Assembly (NCBI GenBank): GCA_024680055.1 | Contig: JAILCP010000057.1 | Location: 1-64,000 of the forward strand | DNA: 64,000 nucleotides | Direction: 5' to 3' | Source of the DNA: Lachnospiraceae bacterium | GTDB taxonomy: Bacteria > Bacillota > Clostridia > Lachnospirales > Lachnospiraceae | Shown here: piece after piece, positions 45,093 to 56,789 of the stretch | Layout of the letters: each line of letters starts with the position of its first letter | Numbering within the stretch: the stretch's first letter is position 1 | Program-made: the position numbers and the translations under genes | Notes under the pieces: model-generated | The model's input: only the letters and a program-made list of their open reading frames with translations | The model's database searches: none | Told to the model about the DNA's origin: nothing

Positions 45093-47922
45093 ATTTTTCC
45101 AGATACTTTTTCAAATACTGTCCGGTGTAGGATTTCTTCACTTTTACCACTTCTTCCGGAGTACCTTTTGCCACAACGGTACCACCGCCGTCGCCGCCTT
45201 CCGGTCCCATATCGATAATATAGTCCGCAGTTTTGATCACATCCAGATTGTGCTCAATTACAACCACGGTGTTTCCTCCCTGCGCCAGGGCATGAAGAAT
45301 TTCCACCAATTTATGTACATCGGCAAAATGAAGACCTGTGGTTGGCTCATCCAGCACATAAATGGTTTTACCGGTGCTTCGTTTGCTTAATTCCGTAGCC
45401 AGTTTGATACGCTGCGCCTCTCCTCCGGAAAGGGTGGTGGAAGGTTGACCCAGCTTCACATAGCCAAGTCCCACATCGTACAGGGTTTGGATTTTTCGTT
45501 TCACGGAAGGTACATTTTCAAAAAAGCTCAGTGCCTCTTCCACGGTCATATCCAGCACTTCGTAAATATTTTTACCCTTGTAAAGAACCTCCAGGGTTTC
45601 TCTGTTATAACGCTTTCCTCCGCACACTTCACACGGCACGTACACGTCCGGTAAAAAGTGCATCTCAATCTTCAAAATACCGTCACCGCTACAGGTTTCG
45701 CATCGGCCTCCTTTTACATTGAAGCTGAAACGCCCTTTGCTGTAACCTCTGGCTTTTGCATCCTGGGTGGAGGCAAAAAGGTCTCTAATCTGATCGAATA
45801 CTCCGGTATAGGTGGCCGGATTGGATCTTGGGGTACGTCCAATCGGAGACTGATCGATGTCAATGATTTTATCCAGTTGTTCCACCCCTTCAATGGTATC
45901 ATGAGCCCCCGGAATACAGCGGGCACGGTTTAAGGTTTTTGCCAGGGATTTGTATAAAATCTCGTTGGTAAGGGAACTTTTTCCGGATCCCGACACCCCG
46001 GTAATACAGGTCAAAACACCCAACGGAATATCCACATCGATGTTTTTCAAGTTGTTTTCTCTTGCACCTTTTACGGTTAAAAAGCCGCTTGGCTCCCTAC
46101 GTGATTCCGGTACCGGAATCTTTTTTCTTCCGGATAAGTAGGCACCGGTAACAGACTCCGGACACGCCATAATGTCCTTGGCACTTCCGGCTGCCACCAC
46201 TTGTCCACCGTGGGTACCGGCTCCCGGTCCGATATCCACCACATAATCCGCCTGAAGCATGGTATCCTCATCATGTTCCACCACGATCAAGGTATTTCCA
46301 ATGTCACGCAAATGTTTTAAGGTGGCCAGCAATTTGTCATTATCTCTCTGATGAAGTCCAATACTTGGTTCGTCTAAAATATAGGCAACCCCCACAAGGC
46401 CGGAGCCCACCTGGGTGGCAAGACGAATTCGCTGTGCCTCTCCTCCGGACAAGCTGGCGGTTCCTCTGGCCAGGGATAAATAATCAAGACCCACATCCAC
46501 AAGAAATTGTACCCTTGCACGGATTTCCTTTAAAATCTGACTTCCGATTTTTTCCTGCTGTTTTGTAAGCTCCAGATCCTCCATGTAGGTTTTTAACTTT
46601 TTAATGGACATCTGGGTGGTTTCGTATATGTTTTTATCACCCACAGTGACTGCCAAGGATTCCGGTTTCAAACGCTGTCCCTTGCAGCAGCTGCACGGTG
46701 TGATTTTCATAAAGCTTTCGTATTCTTTTTTAATGGTTTCCGAGCCGGTCTCCCGGTACTTTCGCTCCTCGTTTTTCACAAGGCCCTCAAAAGCCACGTC
46801 ATAGACTCCTTCGCCTCTTCGTCCCACGTAATGCACCTTCACCTCATGGCCGCCGGTTCCGTTGATAATGATTTTTTGTACCTTAGGTGAAAGCTCCTGA
46901 AACGGGGTATCCAGGGAAAAATCGTATTCCTTTCCAAGAGCTGCCAAAAGTGCATGGGTAAAACTTTTTTCGTCCCCGGAAGACTGCCATCCCATAGCCT
47001 GAATGGCGCCCTGATTCAGACTTAAAGTTCGATCCGGAATCATTAAATCTGCATCGAATTCCATTTTATAACCAAGTCCCGCACACTCCGGACATGCGCC
47101 AAAAGGATTGTTGAAGGAGAAACTTCTTGGCTCCACCTCGCTGATGCTGATTCCGCAATCCGGGCAGGCAAAACTTTGGGAAAAGTTCATTCGGTCTTTT
47201 CCTATGACATCCACCACCATAAGACCGTTGGCAAGATTCAGCGTAGTTTCCACCGAATCGGTCAGTCTCCGGTTTAAGCCCTCTTTTATTTTTAAACGGT
47301 CCACCACAATTTCGATGGTATGTTTTATGTTCTTTTCCAGTTTGATTTCTTCGGTGAGTTCGTACATATTTCCATCCACAATCACGCGGACATAGCCGCT
47401 TCTTCTTGCAGACTCAAATATTTTCTGGTGTTCTCCCTTTCTGCCGGAAACCACAGGGGCCAAAAGTTGTATTTTGGTTCCCTCCTCCAGTTTCATAATC
47501 TGATCCACCATCTGATCCACCGACTGTTTACTGATTACCTTGCCGCACTTTGGACAGTGCACCGTACCAACCCTTGCATAAAGCAAACGGAAATAATCGT
47601 AAATTTCCGTTACGGTTCCCACCGTGGAACGGGGGTTATGGTTGGTGGATTTTTGGTCAATGGAAATGGTTGGGGAAAGTCCCTCAATTTTTTCCACATT
47701 TGGTTTTTCCATCTGGCCAAGGAACTGTCTTGCATAGGAAGACAAGGATTCCATATAGCGGCGCTGCCCCTCTGCAAAAATAGTATCAAAGGCCAACGAT
47801 GATTTTCCCGAGCCACTCAGTCCCGTTAAAACAATAAACTCATCCCTTGGTAGGTCTAAGGATATGTTTTTTAAATTGTGTTCGTTGGCTCCTTTTATAT
47901 GAATATATTTCTTATCACTCAC
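45091..47922 (-). CDS. uvrA: excinuclease ABC subunit A
   Basis: Damage-recognition ATPase of nucleotide excision repair. 943 residues with two ABC modules: GLSGSGKSS and [10 protein letters not shown]-loops, two LSGGEAQRI signatures, VEHDEDT and VIEHNLDV switch regions, and zinc-finger cysteines (CPKCG/CPDCG ... [16 protein letters not shown] ... CEVCGGKRY). The start overlaps the uvrB end by 8 bases, giving the order amidase-uvrB-uvrA. I see no minus-strand U-tract terminator behind it. Confidence 0.98.
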   Translation of the reverse strand: MSDKKYIHIKGANEHNLKNISLDLPRDEFIVLTGLSGSGKSSLAFDTIFAEGQRRYMESLSSYARQFLGQMEKPNVEKIEGLSPTISIDQKSTNHNPRSTVGTVTEIYDYFRLLYARVGTVHCPKCGKVISKQSVDQMVDQIMKLEEGTKIQLLAPVVSGRKGEHQKIFESARRSGYVRVIVDGNMYELTEEIKLEKNIKHTIEIVVDRLKIKEGLNRRLTDSVETTLNLANGLMVVDVIGKDRMNFSQSFACPDCGISISEVEPRSFSFNNPFGACPECAGLGYKMEFDADLMIPDRTLSLNQGAIQAMGWQSSGDEKSFTHALLAALGKEYDFSLDTPFQELSPKVQKIIINGTGGHEVKVHYVGRRGEGVYDVAFEGLVKNEERKYRETGSETIKKEYESFMKITPCSCCKGQRLKPESLAVTVGDKNIYETTQMSIKKLKTYMEDLELTKQQEKIGSQILKEIRARVQFLVDVGLDYLSLARGTASLSGGEAQRIRLATQVGSGLVGVAYILDEPSIGLHQRDNDKLLATLKHLRDIGNTLIVVEHDEDTMLQADYVVDIGPGAGTHGGQVVAAGSAKDIMACPESVTGAYLSGRKKIPVPESRREPSGFLTVKGARENNLKNIDVDIPLGVLTCITGVSGSGKSSLTNEILYKSLAKTLNRARCIPGAHDTIEGVEQLDKIIDIDQSPIGRTPRSNPATYTGVFDQIRDLFASTQDAKARGYSKGRFSFNVKGGRCETCSGDGILKIEMHFLPDVYVPCEVCGGKRYNRETLEVLYKGKNIYEVLDMTVEEALSFFENVPSVKRKIQTLYDVGLGYVKLGQPSTTLSGGEAQRIKLATELSKRSTGKTIYVLDEPTTGLHFADVHKLVEILHALAQGGNTVVVIEHNLDVIKTADYIIDMGPEGGDGGGTVVAKGTPEEVVKVKKSYTGQYLKKYLEK

Positions 47923-49906
47923 GATCTAACTCCTCAATCATTCTTCTAACATCCAGCATTTTATCACGCAGCTCTGCCGCTGCTTCGAAGTTCAAATCCG
48001 CTGCAGCCCGATTCATTTGCTTCTTCAAATCGGCGATACACTTTTCCAGTTCCTTTCGGTTCATGGACTCCGGATCCTTTTTGAACTTCACTTCTTCCTC
48101 TGCCACCTTTTTGCTGATACTGATCAAATCACGCACCGCTTTCTTAATGGTGGTTGGAGTAATATGATGTTCTTCGTTGTATTGCTGCTGCAACTCACGT
48201 CGTCTTTTGGTTACTTCAATGGCGTTCTTCATGGAATCGGTCATATTATCCGCATACATAATAACATGTCCTTCGCTGTTTCGCGCAGCACGCCCCACGG
48301 TCTGAATCAGAGAGGTTTCCGAACGCAAAAATCCCTCTTTGTCTGCATCCAGAATGGCAACCAGGGTAATTTCCGGAATATCAAGTCCCTCTCTTAAAAG
48401 GTTAATTCCCACCAGCACATCAAACACGCCCAGTCGAAGGTCACGAATAATCTCCCCTCGTTCCATGGTATCGATTTCAGAATGCAAATATTTTACCCGA
48501 ACACCCACATCACGCAGATAGTCCGTTAAATCTTCCGCCATTTTCTTGGTTAATGTGGTAATTAAAACTTTGTTGCCACCTGCCGTTTCTTTTTTAATGG
48601 CAGAAAGCAAATGGTCAATCTGACCTTCCACCGGGTGCACCTCAATTTCAGGGTCCAAAAGTCCCGTAGGTCTGATAATCTGTTCCACACGTTGCAATTC
48701 ATGTTCTTCTTCATACTTAGAAGGTGTGGCGGAAACAAATAACATCTGATCGATTTTATTTTCAAATTCCCCAAAATTCAAAGGCCGATTGTCCTTGGCG
48801 GAAGGAAGTCTGAAACCATAATCCACCAAAGTACTTTTTCTCGACTGGTCACCTGCATACATGGCACCGATCTGTGGCACGGTAATATGGGACTCATCAA
48901 TAATAATCAAATAATCATCGGTAAAATAGTCCATCAAGGTTGCCGGGGCTTCTCCCGGTTGCATACCGTAAAGATGTCTGGAATAATTTTCAATTCCGGA
49001 GCAAAAACCGGTTTCCCGAATCATTTCCACATCAAAGTTGGTTCTCTCCGAAATTCTCTGAGCCTCCAGCAACTTGTCGTTTTGTTTAAAATAGCTTACC
49101 CGCTCATCCAATTCCTCCAGAATATCCTCTGTGGCCTTGGTGATTTTATGCGGCGGCATTACATAGTGAGACGCAGGGAAGATGGCCACATGATTCAAGC
49201 TGGCTTTTACCTCTCCCGTTAAAATGTCAATCTCTGTGATACGGTCAATTTCATCTCCAAAAAATTCCACGCGAATGGCACTGTCACCAACGTTGGCAGG
49301 AATCACCTCCACCACGTCTCCCCTCACCCGGAAGGTGCCTCGCTTAAAGTCCATTTCATTACGATCGTACTGTATATCAATTAACTGGCGGATTACATCG
49401 TCACGGTCCTTCTCCATTCCCGGTCGTAAAGATACCATCATGTCAATGTAATCCTTCGGGCTTCCCAGACCATAGATACAAGATACGGAAGAAACCACCA
49501 CCACGTCTTTTCGCTCCGACAGTGCTGCCGTTGCAGAAAGTCTTAACTTATCAATCTCTTCATTGATGGCGGCATCCTTTTCAATATAGGTATCCGTAGA
49601 TGGCACGTAGGCCTCCGGTTGATAATAATCATAGTAACTAACAAAGTATTCCACTGCATTTTCAGGAAAAAATTCCTTCATTTCCGAATATAATTGGGCT
49701 GCAAGTGTTTTGTTATGGGAAATAATTAAAGTTGGTTTATTTAGTTGTTCAATAATATTGGCCATGGTAAAAGTTTTACCGGAACCGGTGACACCAAGCA
49801 GTGTCTGGAACTGATTTCCTTCTTTAAATCCTTTTACCAGTGCTTCAATTGCCTGGGGCTGATCCCCGGTCGGCTTATATTCCGAATGTAACTTAAATTT
49901 GTTCAT
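47915..49906 (-). CDS. uvrB: excinuclease ABC subunit B
   Basis: Helicase-like damage-verification subunit. 663 residues: [15 protein letters not shown] (Walker A), the beta-hairpin region [25 protein letters not shown] box, SVTP-type motif [18 protein letters not shown] and the C-terminal UVR domain ([25 protein letters not shown] region) that binds UvrC. It overlaps the amidase end by 4 bases and uvrA by 8, so all three are translationally coupled. Confidence 0.98.
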   Translation of the reverse strand: MNKFKLHSEYKPTGDQPQAIEALVKGFKEGNQFQTLLGVTGSGKTFTMANIIEQLNKPTLIISHNKTLAAQLYSEMKEFFPENAVEYFVSYYDYYQPEAYVPSTDTYIEKDAAINEEIDKLRLSATAALSERKDVVVVSSVSCIYGLGSPKDYIDMMVSLRPGMEKDRDDVIRQLIDIQYDRNEMDFKRGTFRVRGDVVEVIPANVGDSAIRVEFFGDEIDRITEIDILTGEVKASLNHVAIFPASHYVMPPHKITKATEDILEELDERVSYFKQNDKLLEAQRISERTNFDVEMIRETGFCSGIENYSRHLYGMQPGEAPATLMDYFTDDYLIIIDESHITVPQIGAMYAGDQSRKSTLVDYGFRLPSAKDNRPLNFGEFENKIDQMLFVSATPSKYEEEHELQRVEQIIRPTGLLDPEIEVHPVEGQIDHLLSAIKKETAGGNKVLITTLTKKMAEDLTDYLRDVGVRVKYLHSEIDTMERGEIIRDLRLGVFDVLVGINLLREGLDIPEITLVAILDADKEGFLRSETSLIQTVGRAARNSEGHVIMYADNMTDSMKNAIEVTKRRRELQQQYNEEHHITPTTIKKAVRDLISISKKVAEEEVKFKKDPESMNRKELEKCIADLKKQMNRAAADLNFEAAAELRDKMLDVRRMIEELDRE

Positions 49907-50589
49907 TGGTTTTCCTCCATGGAACCAATGGCATCTGCAATTACATCTGCCAGTTCCAATTGATACTCTTTGCTACATAAGTTTTCCAGTTCTCTCTCAT
50001 TGGTCATATATCCTGTTTCCACCAGCACCGAGGGCATATCCGTATCCCGCAGCACCTGGAAATCTCCGTATTTCATGCCGTTTTCCACAATTCCTTTGGT
50101 TCTTGCTTCTTGAATCAGTTGCTCTGCCAGTTTCTTATCCCTGTCATAATAATAGTAGCATTCAAATCCAAATGCCGAAGTATTATAGGTATTGGAGTTG
50201 CAATGAATACTGACAAAATAGTCAGCGCCCTGTGCCATTTCTCCCCGCTCTTTCAATGTGGGATATTCATCCAAATTCCTGGTCATAATCACGGTAATAT
50301 TTTGACTGTTCAGCTTCTTCTCCACTTTATGAGCAATGGAAAGGGTAATGTCCTTCTCCATTATGTTTCCTATAACACACCCGGGTTCACTTCCACCGTG
50401 TCCCGCATCAATGACCACCACCAAATCCTTTGAATCTGTGGATGCATTTTCTGCTTTTCTGTTATCCAATCCCTTTTTCAGCCACACAAAATACAGGCAT
50501 AAAAACAAGGTGGCCACAATCAAAAGCGTAATGAAAGCCACAATGTATTTTACCAAGGTACTCTTTCTTTTTCCTGGAAATCCGGCCAC
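49903..50589 (-). CDS. N-acetylmuramoyl-L-alanine amidase (Amidase_3, CwlD-like)
   Basis: Cleaves the stem peptide from peptidoglycan. 228 residues: an N-terminal membrane anchor (about 14-38), then a zinc amidase domain with DAGHGG, the Glu of NIMEKD, SIHCNS and the catalytic VETGYMTN. The single catalytic domain behind a membrane anchor resembles CwlD, which makes muramic lactam in spore cortex, though a vegetative role is possible. The start is GTG at 50589 with AGAGGA 6 bases upstream. It begins the amidase-uvrB-uvrA unit. Confidence 0.9.
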   Translation of the reverse strand: MAGFPGKRKSTLVKYIVAFITLLIVATLFLCLYFVWLKKGLDNRKAENASTDSKDLVVVIDAGHGGSEPGCVIGNIMEKDITLSIAHKVEKKLNSQNITVIMTRNLDEYPTLKERGEMAQGADYFVSIHCNSNTYNTSAFGFECYYYYDRDKKLAEQLIQEARTKGIVENGMKYGDFQVLRDTDMPSVLVETGYMTNERELENLCSKEYQLELADVIADAIGSMEENQ

Positions 50590-50618
50590 TTTCTGTCCTC
50601 TCTTTTTAGAAATGTAAA

Positions 50619-50640
50619 GGGTACATCCTTCGATGCACCC
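50619..50640 (-). terminator. probable weak terminator of secA
   Basis: 9-bp stem GGGTACATC (50619-50627 with 50632-50640, one G-T pair), 4-nt loop, followed on the minus strand by TTTACATTT. The poor T-run suggests partial read-through into the amidase-uvrBA genes. Confidence 0.55.
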
Positions 50641-50655
50641 CCTTACCTTATCTTG

Positions 50656-53217
50656 TTATCTTCTTCCGCAGCACTGTTTGTACTTCTTTCCACTGCCGCA
50701 TGGGCATGGATCGTTTGGATAAATCTTTGCTGCTTCTCTCTTCTTTGGAGCTCTCACTCCGGTATCGTCTTTGTTGGTTCCTGTAACCTTAGCCACCTCT
50801 TCACGCTCTACCTTCTGTTCGATCTGAACATGAAGAAGAAGTTTTACAGTATCTTCCTGGATGGAAGAAGTCATGGAATCGAACATATCATATCCGATAT
50901 TCTTATATTCCACAAGCGGATCTCTCTGTCCGTATGCCTGCAAACCGATTCCCTGACGAAGCTGATCCATATCATCAATATGGCTCATCCACTTACGGTC
51001 AATTACCTTTAATAAGATTACACGCTCAAGTTCACGAATTGCTTCCGGTTCCGGAAATTCTGCTTCCTTCTCTTCGTAACATTTTACAGCTGCTTCCTTC
51101 AATGCCTGAGTTACTTCTCCAAGATTCATATCTTCCACGTAATCAGATGTTACCGGGCGAACCGGGAAAATCGGAAGAATCATTTCATTCAATTCCTTCA
51201 AATCCCACTCGTCTCTCGGAACACTTCCGATGGCTCTGTTCACCTGATTCTCCATGGTATCGTTGATCATCTGATAAATGGAGTCTCTCATGCTTTCGCC
51301 TTCAAGCACTCTGCGACGCTCGCTGTAAATAATTTCCCTTTGCTCATTCATAACCTGGTCATACTCAAGAAGATTCTTTCGGATACCAAAGTTATTTCCT
51401 TCAATCTTTTGCTGTGCCTTTAAAATAGCATCAGACAACATCTTATGCTGAATCGGTTCATTTTCCGGAACACCCACAGCATTAAACATATTAATCAATC
51501 GCTCAGATCCGAACAAACGCATTAAATCGTCTTCCAGGGAAATAAAGAATCTGGATTCACCAGGGTCTCCCTGTCGACCGGAACGACCACGTAACTGATT
51601 GTCAATTCGTCTGGATTCGTGACGTTCTGTACCGATAATCTTCAAACCACCGGCTTCTCTTGCCTCATCGTCCAATTTAATATCCGTACCACGACCTGCC
51701 ATGTTGGTTGCAATGGTAACCGCACCATGTACACCGGCCTGTGCCACAATCTCAGCTTCCAGTTCATGGAACTTGGCATTCAATACGTTATGTTGAACAC
51801 CTCTTTTACGAAGAAGTGCACTTAACTCTTCGGATGCCTCAATGGTAACGGTACCAACCAATACCGGCTGTCCCTTTTCATGAGAACGTACCACTTCTTC
51901 CACTACTTCGTGAAGTTTCTCTTTATGGGTCTTATAAACCACATCATCATGATCGATACGGGCAATCGGACGGTTGGTTGGAATCTCAATTACATCCATG
52001 CCGTAAATATCACGGAACTCTTTCTCCTCTGTTAAAGCAGTACCTGTCATACCTGCTTTCTTGTCATACTTATTAAAGAAGTTCTGGAACGTAATGGTGG
52101 CCAATGTCTTACTTTCACGTTTCACCTTTACATGTTCCTTCGCTTCAATGGCCTGATGAAGTCCGTCGGAATAACGACGTCCCGGCATAATACGTCCGGT
52201 AAATTCATCTACAATCAATACCTGGTCATCTTTCACCACGTAATCCTGATCTCTGTGCATTAAGTTATGGGCACGAAGAGCTAAAATAATGTTGTGCTGA
52301 ATTTCAAGATTCTCAGGATCTGCAAGGTTCTCAATCTTGAAGAAGTCTTCCACCTTCTTCACACCCTCTGCAGTAAGGTTCACCACTTTATCCTTCTCAT
52401 TGACGATAAAGTCTCCGCTCTCCTCCTGAATTACGCCCATCAAAGCGTCCATCTTGGTGTAGTCTGCCAAATCTTCACCACGCTTCATCTGCTTGGCGAG
52501 AATATCGCACACTTCATATAACTTGGTTGACTTTCCGCTTTGACCTGAAATAATCAACGGTGTTCTGGCCTCATCGATTAATACAGAGTCAACCTCATCG
52601 ATAATACAATAATGAAGGTCTCTCTGAACAAGCTGCTCTTTGTAAATTACCATGTTGTCACGAAGGTAATCAAATCCCAACTCGTTGTTGGTAATATATG
52701 TAATATCACATGCGTAAGCTTCCTGTCGTTCATCATGATCCATATCATTTAAAACAACACCTACGGTTAATCCCAAAAACTCGTGAACCTTACCCATCCA
52801 CTGTGCATCACGGCTGGCCAGGTAATCGTTGACGGTTACAATATGAACACCCTTTCCCTCCAGGGCATTTAAATAGGCCGGCATGGTGGATACCAAAGTC
52901 TTTCCTTCACCGGTCTTCATCTCTGAGATACGACCCTGGTGTAATACAATACCACCAATGATCTGTACTCTATATGGCTCTAACCCAATGGCTCTCTTTG
53001 CAGCTTCTCTTACCGTGGCAAAAGCTTCCACAAGAAGGTCATCTAAGGTTTCTCCTTCTTCCAATCGTTTCTTAAACTCACCGGTCTTCCCACGTAATTC
53101 TTCGTCAGATAACGCTTGCATAGACGGGCGGAGTGCTTCAATTTTATCTACGATAGGATAGATTCGCTTCAGTTCTCTATCACTATGTGTTCCAAATATA
53201 CTTGTAAATATGCTCAT
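50656..53217 (-). CDS. secA: protein translocase ATPase SecA
   Basis: Drives secretory proteins through SecYEG. 853 residues with the DEAD motor ([28 protein letters not shown]), preprotein-crosslinking and helical scaffold regions, [22 protein letters not shown] and the C-terminal zinc motif [13 protein letters not shown] that contacts lipids or SecB-like partners. Full length for the family, own promoter upstream. Confidence 0.98.
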   Translation of the reverse strand: MSIFTSIFGTHSDRELKRIYPIVDKIEALRPSMQALSDEELRGKTGEFKKRLEEGETLDDLLVEAFATVREAAKRAIGLEPYRVQIIGGIVLHQGRISEMKTGEGKTLVSTMPAYLNALEGKGVHIVTVNDYLASRDAQWMGKVHEFLGLTVGVVLNDMDHDERQEAYACDITYITNNELGFDYLRDNMVIYKEQLVQRDLHYCIIDEVDSVLIDEARTPLIISGQSGKSTKLYEVCDILAKQMKRGEDLADYTKMDALMGVIQEESGDFIVNEKDKVVNLTAEGVKKVEDFFKIENLADPENLEIQHNIILALRAHNLMHRDQDYVVKDDQVLIVDEFTGRIMPGRRYSDGLHQAIEAKEHVKVKRESKTLATITFQNFFNKYDKKAGMTGTALTEEKEFRDIYGMDVIEIPTNRPIARIDHDDVVYKTHKEKLHEVVEEVVRSHEKGQPVLVGTVTIEASEELSALLRKRGVQHNVLNAKFHELEAEIVAQAGVHGAVTIATNMAGRGTDIKLDDEAREAGGLKIIGTERHESRRIDNQLRGRSGRQGDPGESRFFISLEDDLMRLFGSERLINMFNAVGVPENEPIQHKMLSDAILKAQQKIEGNNFGIRKNLLEYDQVMNEQREIIYSERRRVLEGESMRDSIYQMINDTMENQVNRAIGSVPRDEWDLKELNEMILPIFPVRPVTSDYVEDMNLGEVTQALKEAAVKCYEEKEAEFPEPEAIRELERVILLKVIDRKWMSHIDDMDQLRQGIGLQAYGQRDPLVEYKNIGYDMFDSMTSSIQEDTVKLLLHVQIEQKVEREEVAKVTGTNKDDTGVRAPKKREAAKIYPNDPCPCGSGKKYKQCCGRR

Positions 53218-53252
53218 CTTCTACTTTCTCCTGCCTTTTCTACAATACGAAC

Positions 53253-53281
53253 ATTGTAACACCTACGGCATTTTTCTACAA
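53253..53281 (-). promoter_or_regulatory. secA promoter
   Basis: Minus strand TTGTAG (53276-53281), 17-base spacer, TACAAT (53253-53258), about 35-40 bases ahead of the secA start. Confidence 0.65.
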
Positions 53282-53378
53282 CAAAAAATGTATAAACTTT
53301 ATATAAATAGGAAGACACCTTCTTTTTTTTATGTTATACTCTCATGCGAGAGATTTGAAATCAAAAAGGAGAATTCGC

Positions 53379-53645
53379 ATGGAACATTTTAGCTATATGA
53401 CAAAAGGAACCTGTTCACGTCAGATTCTTTTTGATATGGACACAGACAACACCATTCATAACGTACAGTTTATCGGTGGCTGTGACGGCAACTTAAAGGC
53501 TATTTCCAAACTGGTGGAAGGCATGAAAGCAGACGAAATCAACCGGATTTTAAGTGGAAATACCTGCGGTGGAAAAAACACCAGCTGTGCCGACCAGTTA
53601 AGCATTGCCTGCATGGAGGCGCTCAAAGAAATGCAACCTTCTTAA
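53379..53645 (+). CDS. TSCPD domain protein (TIGR03905-type)
   Basis: 88 residues matching the small Cys-containing TSCPD family: GTCSRQILFDMD near the start, FIGGCDGNLKAISKLVEGM, and CGGKNTSCADQLSIA, which contains the conserved SCADQ-type end. The same module occurs fused to some ribonucleotide reductases, but the stand-alone protein has no established function. I start at 53379 because AGGAG lies 7 bases upstream; an earlier in-frame ATG at 53331 overlaps the likely -10 region. It is divergent from secA. Confidence 0.88.
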   Translation: MEHFSYMTKGTCSRQILFDMDTDNTIHNVQFIGGCDGNLKAISKLVEGMKADEINRILSGNTCGGKNTSCADQLSIACMEALKEMQPS

Positions 53646-53667
53646 GGTTCACCAAGCCTTTCCATGG

Positions 53668-53734
53668 TTGCGTCTTTCGCGAAAACCCTTTATAATATTT
53701 AAAGTAGATTTTAAATAAAGGTGGGGTTTTCGTG
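53668..53734 (+). promoter_or_regulatory. promoter and inverted repeat ahead of the GGDEF/EAL gene
   Basis: TTGCGT (53668-53673), 17-base spacer, TATAAT (53691-53696). CGCGAAAACCC in the spacer (53678-53688) is the inverted partner of GGGTTTTCGTG at 53724-53734, which spans the bases just before and including the GTG start. As the left arm is inside the promoter it is not transcribed, so the pair fits a DNA operator better than an RNA switch. Confidence 0.6.
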
Positions 53735-56632
53735 AAGAAAAAATTTCTTTCATATATTTTATTGTTTTTATTTATTTTCAACACAATCAGTGTGTGTCAA
53801 ATACCCAATATCCACGCCCAAGAGAAACAGACCATACAGGTTGGCTATGTATCGGACAGTCCCCTGATTTCCAGGGATAATACCGGACGCTACCATGGTT
53901 TTATTGTGGATTACTTCAACGAAATATCCCTTTATACCAATTGGAATATCGATTATGTAGAATGTGAAGCGGACAATACCGATGAAATGTTTAAGCAAAA
54001 CAAAGTGGATCTGGTTTTTCCGATTCAAAAAAATGAGTACCGCAAGAAACACTATGTATTCTCCCAAACCAAAATCGGCCCGTCCCAAAATCTGATTTAC
54101 ACCTTAAAAGAGACGGACGTGTGCTTTAAAGAATACGATTCCTTTGACGGTTTAACCTTTGGCTTTATCAAAGGAGCCATTCAACCAAGCAAGTTCAAAC
54201 AACATGCAAAAAATCATGATATCAACTATCATTCCAAATATTACACTAATAATGAAGCTTTATTTCAAGCATTGAACGGCGGCGAAGTGGACGCCATTGT
54301 ATGCGATTCCTTGGATACACCGGCCAATCCCTATAAATTAGTTGATACCTTCGGTGAATGTGACAGCTATTTTATGGCGCCGAAAAAGAATGCTCAAATT
54401 ATCAAGCAGTTAAACCGGGCCGTGGATAAAATCAACAGCCATACTCCGGGATTTTTTACCAATTTAAACAACAACTATTTTACCGGGAAGGCTTCTTCCT
54501 GCTATCCTCTTTTTACCAGAGAAGAATTGAATTACATTCACCGCACCCATGATGTGAATGTGGGTATCTATACCGATACCATTCCTTATGCATTTTATGA
54601 AGAAGATTCCCTTCGTGGAATCTATCCTTATATTTTAGAGGAATTGTCAAAGATCAGTGGATTGCATTTTGTCCCAACCTCCCTTGACTCCTCTGTTTCT
54701 GCAGATTCCCAGTTGACCGAGAACACACCGGTTGTTGCCGGCATCGGAATCGCCACTACCGCCAAGCACAGTGAACAGTTTTTTTGTTCCACCGATGTAC
54801 TTCATGAGGATACCCTTTTGATTCAGCCTGAAAATGCCAACTACAACAGTCTGGATCATTTGACCATCGCTGTACCGCGCCACTACAGCTATGTCAAATC
54901 CTACCTTGCAGCCAACAATGCCTCCACCTATGTAAAAACTTACAGCTCTGTGCAGGCATGTATGGACGCAGTAAGAGACCACAAATGTGATGCTGCCTTT
55001 GTGGGGCATTATACTGCAGGTCGTCTGTTACATCGTCCTCATTACGAAACGCTTAGCGTAAATTATAAAATACATGTTATTCAGCCTTTAAATTTCATGG
55101 TTTCACTGGATGGCGACCCAAGTCTTTCCAGTATTATCAATAAGTCCATTGAGCAGCTCAACTCGGCGGATATGGAACAGCGTATTGCAAAAATCAACGA
55201 CGAACATCCATATCACTACACCGTCCTTGATTTTTTGGAAAAGAACCGCTCCCTCATTGCAGCCATTGTAATTGCCCTTTTTGTCATCACCTTTTTAACC
55301 TATCGCGTTACCAAGGGACGTATTCAGGCTGCAGCCATTGAACACGAAAAGGATTTGTTCCGTTTGAAATCCGAAACCGATGAACTTACGGGGCTTTATA
55401 ACAGCGAAACCTTTTTCCAAAAGGCAGGGGAGATGATTCAAAAAGACCCGCCAAACACCTACCTGTTAACCACCGTAAACATTGAGCACTTTAAAATCAT
55501 CAATGACGTCTATGGTTATGAAACGGGAGACGAATTTTTAACATATGCCGGCAGTATTTTATCTTCCATGGTAGAAAAATACAATGGTCTGTGCGCACGA
55601 CTGGAAAATGACTGTTTTGTCTGTCTTCTTCCATCCACCGTAGATGTGGGAGATGCTTTTTCCAAAAGCTTCCAAAAACAGTTAAATAACTACGAGATTG
55701 ATAATACCCTGGTGGCCTGCTTTGGAATCTATTACATTGACAATTTTGATTTTCCTATTTATATGATGTGCGACTTTGCCAGAATGGCCAGCCAAAATGC
55801 TTATGGACAATACAATTCCCACGTGGCCACTTTTACCACGCAGCAACATACACAATTCCTTCAGGAGCACCGTATCACCAGCGAAATGGAAGCGGCCCTT
55901 GAGGATCATCAGTTTAAACTTTTCATTCAGCCCAAAAACAACCTTCACACAGAGAAGGCCATTGGAGGTGAATGTCTGGTAAGATGGCAACATCCAAAGG
56001 ATGGCATTATTTCTCCGGATCTTTTTATACCGATTTTTGAGAAAAACAGTTTTATCACTAGACTGGATTTATATCTGATTGAAGAAAGCTGTAAGCTCAT
56101 TGAAAAATGGCAAAAACGCGGAAAGGATATTCTTCCTATTTCCATTAACTTATCCAGAATGGATTTTTCCTATCCAAACCTGCCGGATACCATTTGTAAC
56201 ATCTGTGATAAGTACCATGTAAACTATGACCATCTTCAACTGGAAGTAACCGAGAGCGCCTATTACCGAAACACCGCTTCCATTGAAGAGCAGCTCCTTC
56301 ATTTGCAGAAAAAAGGATTTAAGATTTTAATGGACGATTTTGGAAGTGAATACTCTTCCTTAAGTATGTTAAAAGATTCTCCTGTGGATATTCTGAAACT
56401 GGATTTACACTTCCTTACCAAAACAGATCGCTACTCCAGAAGTAACAAAATTGTTTCTTCCGTAGTCTCTCTTGCAAGGAAACTGGATATCGATTTGATT
56501 GTGGAAGGTGTGGAAACCAAAGATCAGGTAGAATTTTTGAAAGAAATCGGTGTTGATAATGTTCAGGGATATTATTTCTCCAAGCCTCTTCCTGTAAATG
56601 AATATGAAAACTACATCGAAGAACATGCGTAA
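53732..56632 (+). CDS. membrane sensor with two solute-binding domains, degenerate GGDEF and EAL
   Basis: 966 residues. Signal peptide (1-30), two tandem SBP_bac_3-like domains outside the membrane (about 33-252 and 273-497), one membrane helix (508-525), a GGDEF domain (about 545-705) and an EAL domain (about 715-955). The GGDEF site reads ENDCF (625-629), so it should not make c-di-GMP. The EAL domain reads ECL but keeps E747, N806, E841, D868-D869, K889 and E925, so phosphodiesterase activity is likely. An extracellular amino acid or similar ligand may switch c-di-GMP breakdown (inference). Start is GTG at 53732. Monocistronic, ending at a strong terminator. Confidence 0.92.
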   Translation: MKKKFLSYILLFLFIFNTISVCQIPNIHAQEKQTIQVGYVSDSPLISRDNTGRYHGFIVDYFNEISLYTNWNIDYVECEADNTDEMFKQNKVDLVFPIQKNEYRKKHYVFSQTKIGPSQNLIYTLKETDVCFKEYDSFDGLTFGFIKGAIQPSKFKQHAKNHDINYHSKYYTNNEALFQALNGGEVDAIVCDSLDTPANPYKLVDTFGECDSYFMAPKKNAQIIKQLNRAVDKINSHTPGFFTNLNNNYFTGKASSCYPLFTREELNYIHRTHDVNVGIYTDTIPYAFYEEDSLRGIYPYILEELSKISGLHFVPTSLDSSVSADSQLTENTPVVAGIGIATTAKHSEQFFCSTDVLHEDTLLIQPENANYNSLDHLTIAVPRHYSYVKSYLAANNASTYVKTYSSVQACMDAVRDHKCDAAFVGHYTAGRLLHRPHYETLSVNYKIHVIQPLNFMVSLDGDPSLSSIINKSIEQLNSADMEQRIAKINDEHPYHYTVLDFLEKNRSLIAAIVIALFVITFLTYRVTKGRIQAAAIEHEKDLFRLKSETDELTGLYNSETFFQKAGEMIQKDPPNTYLLTTVNIEHFKIINDVYGYETGDEFLTYAGSILSSMVEKYNGLCARLENDCFVCLLPSTVDVGDAFSKSFQKQLNNYEIDNTLVACFGIYYIDNFDFPIYMMCDFARMASQNAYGQYNSHVATFTTQQHTQFLQEHRITSEMEAALEDHQFKLFIQPKNNLHTEKAIGGECLVRWQHPKDGIISPDLFIPIFEKNSFITRLDLYLIEESCKLIEKWQKRGKDILPISINLSRMDFSYPNLPDTICNICDKYHVNYDHLQLEVTESAYYRNTASIEEQLLHLQKKGFKILMDDFGSEYSSLSMLKDSPVDILKLDLHFLTKTDRYSRSNKIVSSVVSLARKLDIDLIVEGVETKDQVEFLKEIGVDNVQGYYFSKPLPVNEYENYIEEHA

Positions 56633-56652
56633 AACTTAATAATAGACAGACA

Positions 56653-56690
56653 AAATGCGTAGTCCGAGAGAGGTAGACTACGCATTTCTT
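56653..56690 (+). terminator. terminator of the GGDEF/EAL gene
   Basis: 12-bp perfect stem AAATGCGTAGTC (56653-56664 with 56676-56687), 11-nt loop, then CTTTAAA. It may also serve the convergent kinase gene. Confidence 0.85.
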
Positions 56691-56789
56691 TAAAATTTGA
56701 GTATAGAGAAAAACTCATTCAGTGTTATTACACCATGTACACTATATCGGTTTTACCTTAAAATAATCTTTAAAGAACCTTACAATTTC

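Noticed and set aside
53678..53734. RNA switch hiding the ribosome-binding site of the GGDEF/EAL gene
   Set aside because: The left arm lies between the -35 and -10 of the only good promoter, so it should not be in the transcript. It is kept as a DNA-level inverted repeat only.
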